From Pseudarthrobacter sp. NamB4 (GTDB lineage: Bacteria; Actinomycetota; Actinomycetes; Actinomycetales; Micrococcaceae), in contig NZ_VAHM01000010.1 in NCBI RefSeq assembly GCF_005796185.1, positions 62,001 through 126,000 of the forward strand: 64,000 bases of DNA, read 5' to 3'. The notes under the pieces are model-generated. The model did not search any database and had not been told where the DNA came from. It saw only the letters and a list, made by a program, of their open reading frames with translations. Positions 60,947 to 64,000 of the stretch are shown here, in pieces. The translations under genes and the position numbers were made by a program. Within the stretch, counting starts at the first letter, position 1. Every line of letters begins with the position of its first letter.

Positions 60947-61932
60947 AGGACCACCTCCCGGCGGCGGGGCCGGGGATCGATGGCGGCAGAGCCAAGGTCA
61001 ACGGCAGTGTTCAGGACGACGACGAGGAGGGCCAGTGCCACGGCGGTGGCCTGGATCATGGGAATGTCCCGCCAAAAAATGGCGTGGACGAGTGCATGTC
61101 CCAGGCCCGGCCAGGCGAAGAGGCTTTCAACGATGACGACTCCTTCGATGAGGATCAGCACCTGGACACCGACGTAGGCGATCAGTGTGACCCCGGTGTT
61201 GCGCAGTATGTGCCGGAAGAACACCAGTCGGCCGTTGAGGCCCTTGGTGTAGGCGAAGTGGACGTACCCGGATTCCCTCACCTGTACGACCGTGTCGCGG
61301 GTGACGCGGGCAAAGAGCCCGGAAAGCCCGACTGCAAGGGTCACGGCCGGCAGCACGATGTTGGTTGCTTCTCCGTGGCCTGCGGCCGGGAGCACGCCAA
61401 GGTGGACGGAGAAGACCAGGATCAGGACCAGCCCGAGGAGGAACGGAGGCAGTGCGCGTGCACCCGAAACCCAGAGATTGGTGACCCGGTCCAGCACCCC
61501 GCCGGGCCGGGTGGCGGCAAGGGCGCCGGCGGTTGCACCTGCCACGAAGGCGATGGCCAGGGCCACTGCGGCGAGCTGGATGCTGCTGGAAAGATAGAAC
61601 GCCAGCTCGCCGGCGACGGATCCTCCCGTCACCAGGGAAGTGCCGAGGTTGAAGGTGAGCAGGTCTGTGAGCCAGTCGATGAGCTGCTGCCAGACGGGCC
61701 GGTCCAGTCCCAGTTCAGCGCGGACGCTGTCCGCTGAAGCTGCGGTGACTTGGTCATATCCGTACCGGCCGGCGGCAATGCGGAAAGCGATGTCTCCGGG
61801 CAGGTTCTGCACAATGGCGAAGCATGCCGTGGAGACCAGCAGTACGACGGCGACCGCCTGCACGGTGCGCTGGCGAAGGATGCGGGCGGCAGGACCGGAA
61901 GGAATCGGGAGCCTGGCTGAGGGTGTTCCCAT
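60943..61932 (-). CDS. ABC transporter permease, DppB/NikB type
   Basis: A 329-residue permease with about six helices; the N-terminal helix is followed by a long periplasmic loop (QNLPGDIAFRIAAGRYGYDQ) and the coupling loop ARVTRDTVVQVRESGYVHFA. Pairs with the DppC-type permease. 19 bases after the binding protein gene. Confidence 0.9.
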   Translation of the reverse strand: MGTPSARLPIPSGPAARILRQRTVQAVAVVLLVSTACFAIVQNLPGDIAFRIAAGRYGYDQVTAASADSVRAELGLDRPVWQQLIDWLTDLLTFNLGTSLVTGGSVAGELAFYLSSSIQLAAVALAIAFVAGATAGALAATRPGGVLDRVTNLWVSGARALPPFLLGLVLILVFSVHLGVLPAAGHGEATNIVLPAVTLAVGLSGLFARVTRDTVVQVRESGYVHFAYTKGLNGRLVFFRHILRNTGVTLIAYVGVQVLILIEGVVIVESLFAWPGLGHALVHAIFWRDIPMIQATAVALALLVVVLNTAVDLGSAAIDPRPRRREVVL

Positions 61933-61951
61933 GGAAGCTTTTCCGCCCCTT

Positions 61952-63505
61952 CTACTTCGACCAGGTCAGGTCGGTCAGACGCCAGGAGCGCTCAAGGGGA
62001 TCCAGGACAAGGCCCTCGACTCTGTCACTGACCACGGCGCTTTGCCGGTACCACGCGACGGGGATCACCGGGAGCTCGCTGTGCAGGATGTCGGTGACCG
62101 CGCGCCGGTTCTCCTCCAGGTTGCCGGTGTCGGCGCCGGTGGCCATGTCCTGCAGTGTCGAGGTCAGCTCTGCATTGTTCCAACCCATGGCGCCGTAGTC
62201 AGCACCGCCGGGCCTGAAGTCGTCCGCGAGGGTTACCAGCGCGTCAGGCACAAGTGCGTAGTTCCGGGAGTACAGTGCCAGTTCCAGTGAACCGTCCTGG
62301 TGTCCGGCAGGGATCTCGCTCGAGTTGCCGATTTTCACGTCCAGGGCGATTCCCACGTCTTTCAGCTTTGCCTGGATGGCGGTGGCCAGCAGTGGCAGTT
62401 CCGGGCGGTCAGGGAAGGTGCGCAGGCTGACCGAGAACTTTTTCCCGTCGCGCTCAAGGATCCCGTCGGTCCCCGGGGCCCAGCCGGCCTCGGCCAACAG
62501 CTTCTTCGCTTCGTCCGCATCGTGGCTCAGCGGCGTGACATCATCCTGGTGCCACTCCGGCAGCGAGGGCGGGAACAGCTGGGTGGCGGCCATTTCAGGA
62601 TCTCGAAGCAGCGCTGTTGCCATCGCTTCGCGGTCCAGGGCCAGGCTCAGTGCCTGGCGGACGCGGGCGTCGCTTAGGATCTCGTGTCCTGCATTGGCCT
62701 TCATCAGGATGGTCCTGGGGAGAGTTACCGCTGCGATATCCAGTTTGCCGGCCTGTTTGATCCGCTGCAGGCTGGTGGGGTCCATTCCGAATGTGACGTC
62801 GGCCTGTCCGCTTTCGGCCATCAGTGCACGGCTTTCGGCCCTTCCCACCGCCTGGTAGTGGACCTCCGCAATCGCCGGCTTTTCGTCCTGCCACTGGTCA
62901 GAGACAGCCAGTTCGATGGTGGCCGGCTGCTCCAGCCGGGTCACCTTGTAGGGGCCGGAGCCCACGATCTCGGTGACTGTCCGGTCGGCTGCGTATGAGC
63001 TGGGGGCAAGAATCTGTGTGCTGGTGTGGGCGAGGACGGCGGGCAGCGGGGCGTACGGCTGCGTCAGGTCCACGCGAACTGCCGCGCCCTCGGCCGTGAT
63101 GGACTTGACCGGGACGGCTGCAAGGGGACTTGCCGCCTTGGTCCGTGCGGTCTCCAGTGCGCCGACGACGGAATCAGCAGTCACCGCGGTCCCGTCGTGG
63201 AAAGCGGCACCCTCGCGCAGCGTGAAGCGCCAGGAGAGCTTATCCGGGGAAGCCTCCCACGCCGTGGCCAGCCCAGGCTGCAGTGCCCCCTGGTTGTCCG
63301 CGTCAACCAGGGTTTCAGCCACCTGCAGGCGGGTGAAGAACCCCCCGCTGGTAGACGGGTCAAGGCTGTGAAGCTCGAACTGCCCCACCACCTTCAATGG
63401 CTGCTGTACGCCCTGGTTCTTTGCTGGGCTTTGCCCGGCACATCCGGCCATCATCAATACCGCGGCAGCTGACGCCCCCACCATTCTTATCCTGCGCCCA
63501 AGCAT
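61952..63505 (-). CDS. ABC transporter substrate-binding lipoprotein, family 5 (NikA/DppA-like)
   Basis: A 517-residue extracytoplasmic binding protein. Signal peptide with lipobox MAGC near residue 22. The SBP_bac_5 pattern is clear (LDPSTSGGFFTRLQVAETLV, WRFTLREGAAFHDGTAVTA, DARVRQALSLALDREA). Substrate may be peptides, nickel or a metal-metallophore complex; the neighbouring zinc genes and the Fur-family-like palindrome upstream make a metal ligand attractive but unproven. Confidence 0.9.
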   Translation of the reverse strand: MLGRRIRMVGASAAAVLMMAGCAGQSPAKNQGVQQPLKVVGQFELHSLDPSTSGGFFTRLQVAETLVDADNQGALQPGLATAWEASPDKLSWRFTLREGAAFHDGTAVTADSVVGALETARTKAASPLAAVPVKSITAEGAAVRVDLTQPYAPLPAVLAHTSTQILAPSSYAADRTVTEIVGSGPYKVTRLEQPATIELAVSDQWQDEKPAIAEVHYQAVGRAESRALMAESGQADVTFGMDPTSLQRIKQAGKLDIAAVTLPRTILMKANAGHEILSDARVRQALSLALDREAMATALLRDPEMAATQLFPPSLPEWHQDDVTPLSHDADEAKKLLAEAGWAPGTDGILERDGKKFSVSLRTFPDRPELPLLATAIQAKLKDVGIALDVKIGNSSEIPAGHQDGSLELALYSRNYALVPDALVTLADDFRPGGADYGAMGWNNAELTSTLQDMATGADTGNLEENRRAVTDILHSELPVIPVAWYRQSAVVSDRVEGLVLDPLERSWRLTDLTWSK

Positions 63506-63559
63506 GGGTCCGCTCCCTCTTTGGTTGCCAAGCTGTTCGGTTCCGACGCGTTACACTAG

Positions 63560-63582
63560 TTGCAACCGATTATCATTAGCAA
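63560..63582. promoter_or_regulatory. Imperfect palindrome TTGCAA...TAGCAA upstream of the ABC importer
   Basis: A 23-bp dyad with TTGC and GCAA ends and an AT-rich TTATCAT centre, 55 bases before the binding-protein ATG. Its TTGCAA half-site recalls the Nur (nickel) box of Streptomyces, but the spacing differs; Zur is an alternative. Confidence 0.5.
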
Positions 63583-63687
63583 ATGTCTGGCTTGGGTCTC
63601 GTAAAGCAACAACCTAGGGCCGCCGAGCACACCAGTGGATTATCCAGCCGCTCGCTAGAGTAAGTCGCGAGGGAAGGCAGGTGTGCA

Positions 63688-64000
63688 GTGACCTACAACA
63701 GGGAGACCGGTATGGCCGGCACCGTGCTGCGCGAGCGGTACCGGGTAGGCGAAGTGCTGGGCCACGGCGGCATGGGGAGCGTGTACCGCGGGAAGGACCT
63801 TGTCCTGGACCGGGACGTGGCGCTGAAGATCTTCCGCGACGACATCTCCAGCCCCGAGGAACTGGCCAGGCAGCAGGCAGAGGCCCGGATGCTCGCGCAG
63901 CTGAACCACCATGGCCTGGTCACGCTCTTCGATACCGGCACGCTGCTCCGCGGCCAGCGGGAAGTGCCGTTCCTGGTCATGGAGCTTGTTCCGGGAACAG
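63688..64000 (+). CDS. Serine/threonine protein kinase, N-terminal part (cut by window edge)
   Basis: The last 313 bases encode the first 104 residues of a Hanks-type kinase: glycine loop LGHGGMGSVYRG (GxGxxGxV), the Lys of subdomain II in VALKIF and the hinge start FLVMELVPGT. The catalytic HRD and DFG motifs are beyond the edge. Start GTG at 63688 (ATG at 63712 is an alternative). Membrane helix and PASTA repeats cannot be judged. Confidence 0.85.
   Translation, partial: MTYNRETGMAGTVLRERYRVGEVLGHGGMGSVYRGKDLVLDRDVALKIFRDDISSPEELARQQAEARMLAQLNHHGLVTLFDTGTLLRGQREVPFLVMELVPGT

Noticed and set aside
1..64000. tRNA, rRNA, prophage or integrated plasmid
   Set aside because: No cloverleaf with conserved TTCGA/CCA pattern, no integrase, transposase, capsid or replication gene was seen; the primase-C-like protein at 21229 stands alone.

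Overview
The window is high-GC actinobacterial DNA. Gene content (split paaABCDE operon, oleA-oleBC-oleD, several GAF/ANTAR regulators, aa3-type ctaC-ctaD, DUF2243/DUF6153/DUF2795 proteins) and codon use suggest Arthrobacter, Pseudarthrobacter or a close Micrococcaceae relative. I see no prophage, integrase, transposase, rRNA, tRNA or CRISPR array; it reads as chromosome. Both ends cut genes: a low-molecular-weight tyrosine phosphatase at the left and a Ser/Thr protein kinase at the right.

Layout. 1-6 kb: phosphatase fragment, a phased inverted-repeat array, then a minus-strand copper block (DUF305 lipoprotein, DUF6153 protein, CopB-type ATPase, metal-binding HMA protein) under a perfect CsoR-like palindrome. 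4.6-13.7 kb: PAS-ANTAR regulator, a broken lipoprotein gene, a CHRD protein, NhaA, GlsB-type protein, metallo-beta-lactamase-fold hydrolase, Zn alcohol dehydrogenase, DUF2243 protein and manganese catalase. 13.9-19 kb: cytochrome oxidase subunits I and II, a nitrilase-family hydrolase and a P450. 19-21.5 kb: GAF-ANTAR proteins and a tight four-gene operon of mostly unknown genes. 21.8-28.5 kb: phosphoesterase, then five overlapping genes likely to build a cell-surface polymer (Bcs1-like cytidylyltransferase-reductase, LicD-methyltransferase fusion, coiled-coil protein, GH1-like glycosidase, glycosyltransferase). 28.6-42 kb: M20 peptidase carrying an in-frame repeat, YbdK ligase, FetB-like permease, CsbD, hydrolase, a Zur-box-preceded CobW-like/L36 pair, MerR, SulP, a third GAF-ANTAR protein, small stress-type genes. 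43.5-48.2 kb: complete head-to-head olefin synthesis operon. 49.9-54.9 kb: phenylacetyl-CoA epoxidase operon with a PaaR-like operator. 54.7-58.3 kb: zinc block (Fur-family zur-like gene, znuB, znuC, znuA, and a scrambled second L36 gene). 58.6-63.5 kb: peptide/nickel-type ABC importer with a Fur-family-like palindrome in front.

Themes. Metal homeostasis is prominent: copper export at the left, zinc uptake and zinc-sparing ribosomal protein at two sites, and a possible metallophore or nickel importer at the right. Stress functions are scattered and several sit behind one recurring short palindrome (GTAAG..CTTA). At least four families of short non-coding repeats lie between genes, one of which has also entered a coding sequence without breaking frame. 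Three genes carry indel-type lesions (5.3-6.0, 55.3 and 58.2 kb), which are either real decay or sequence errors.
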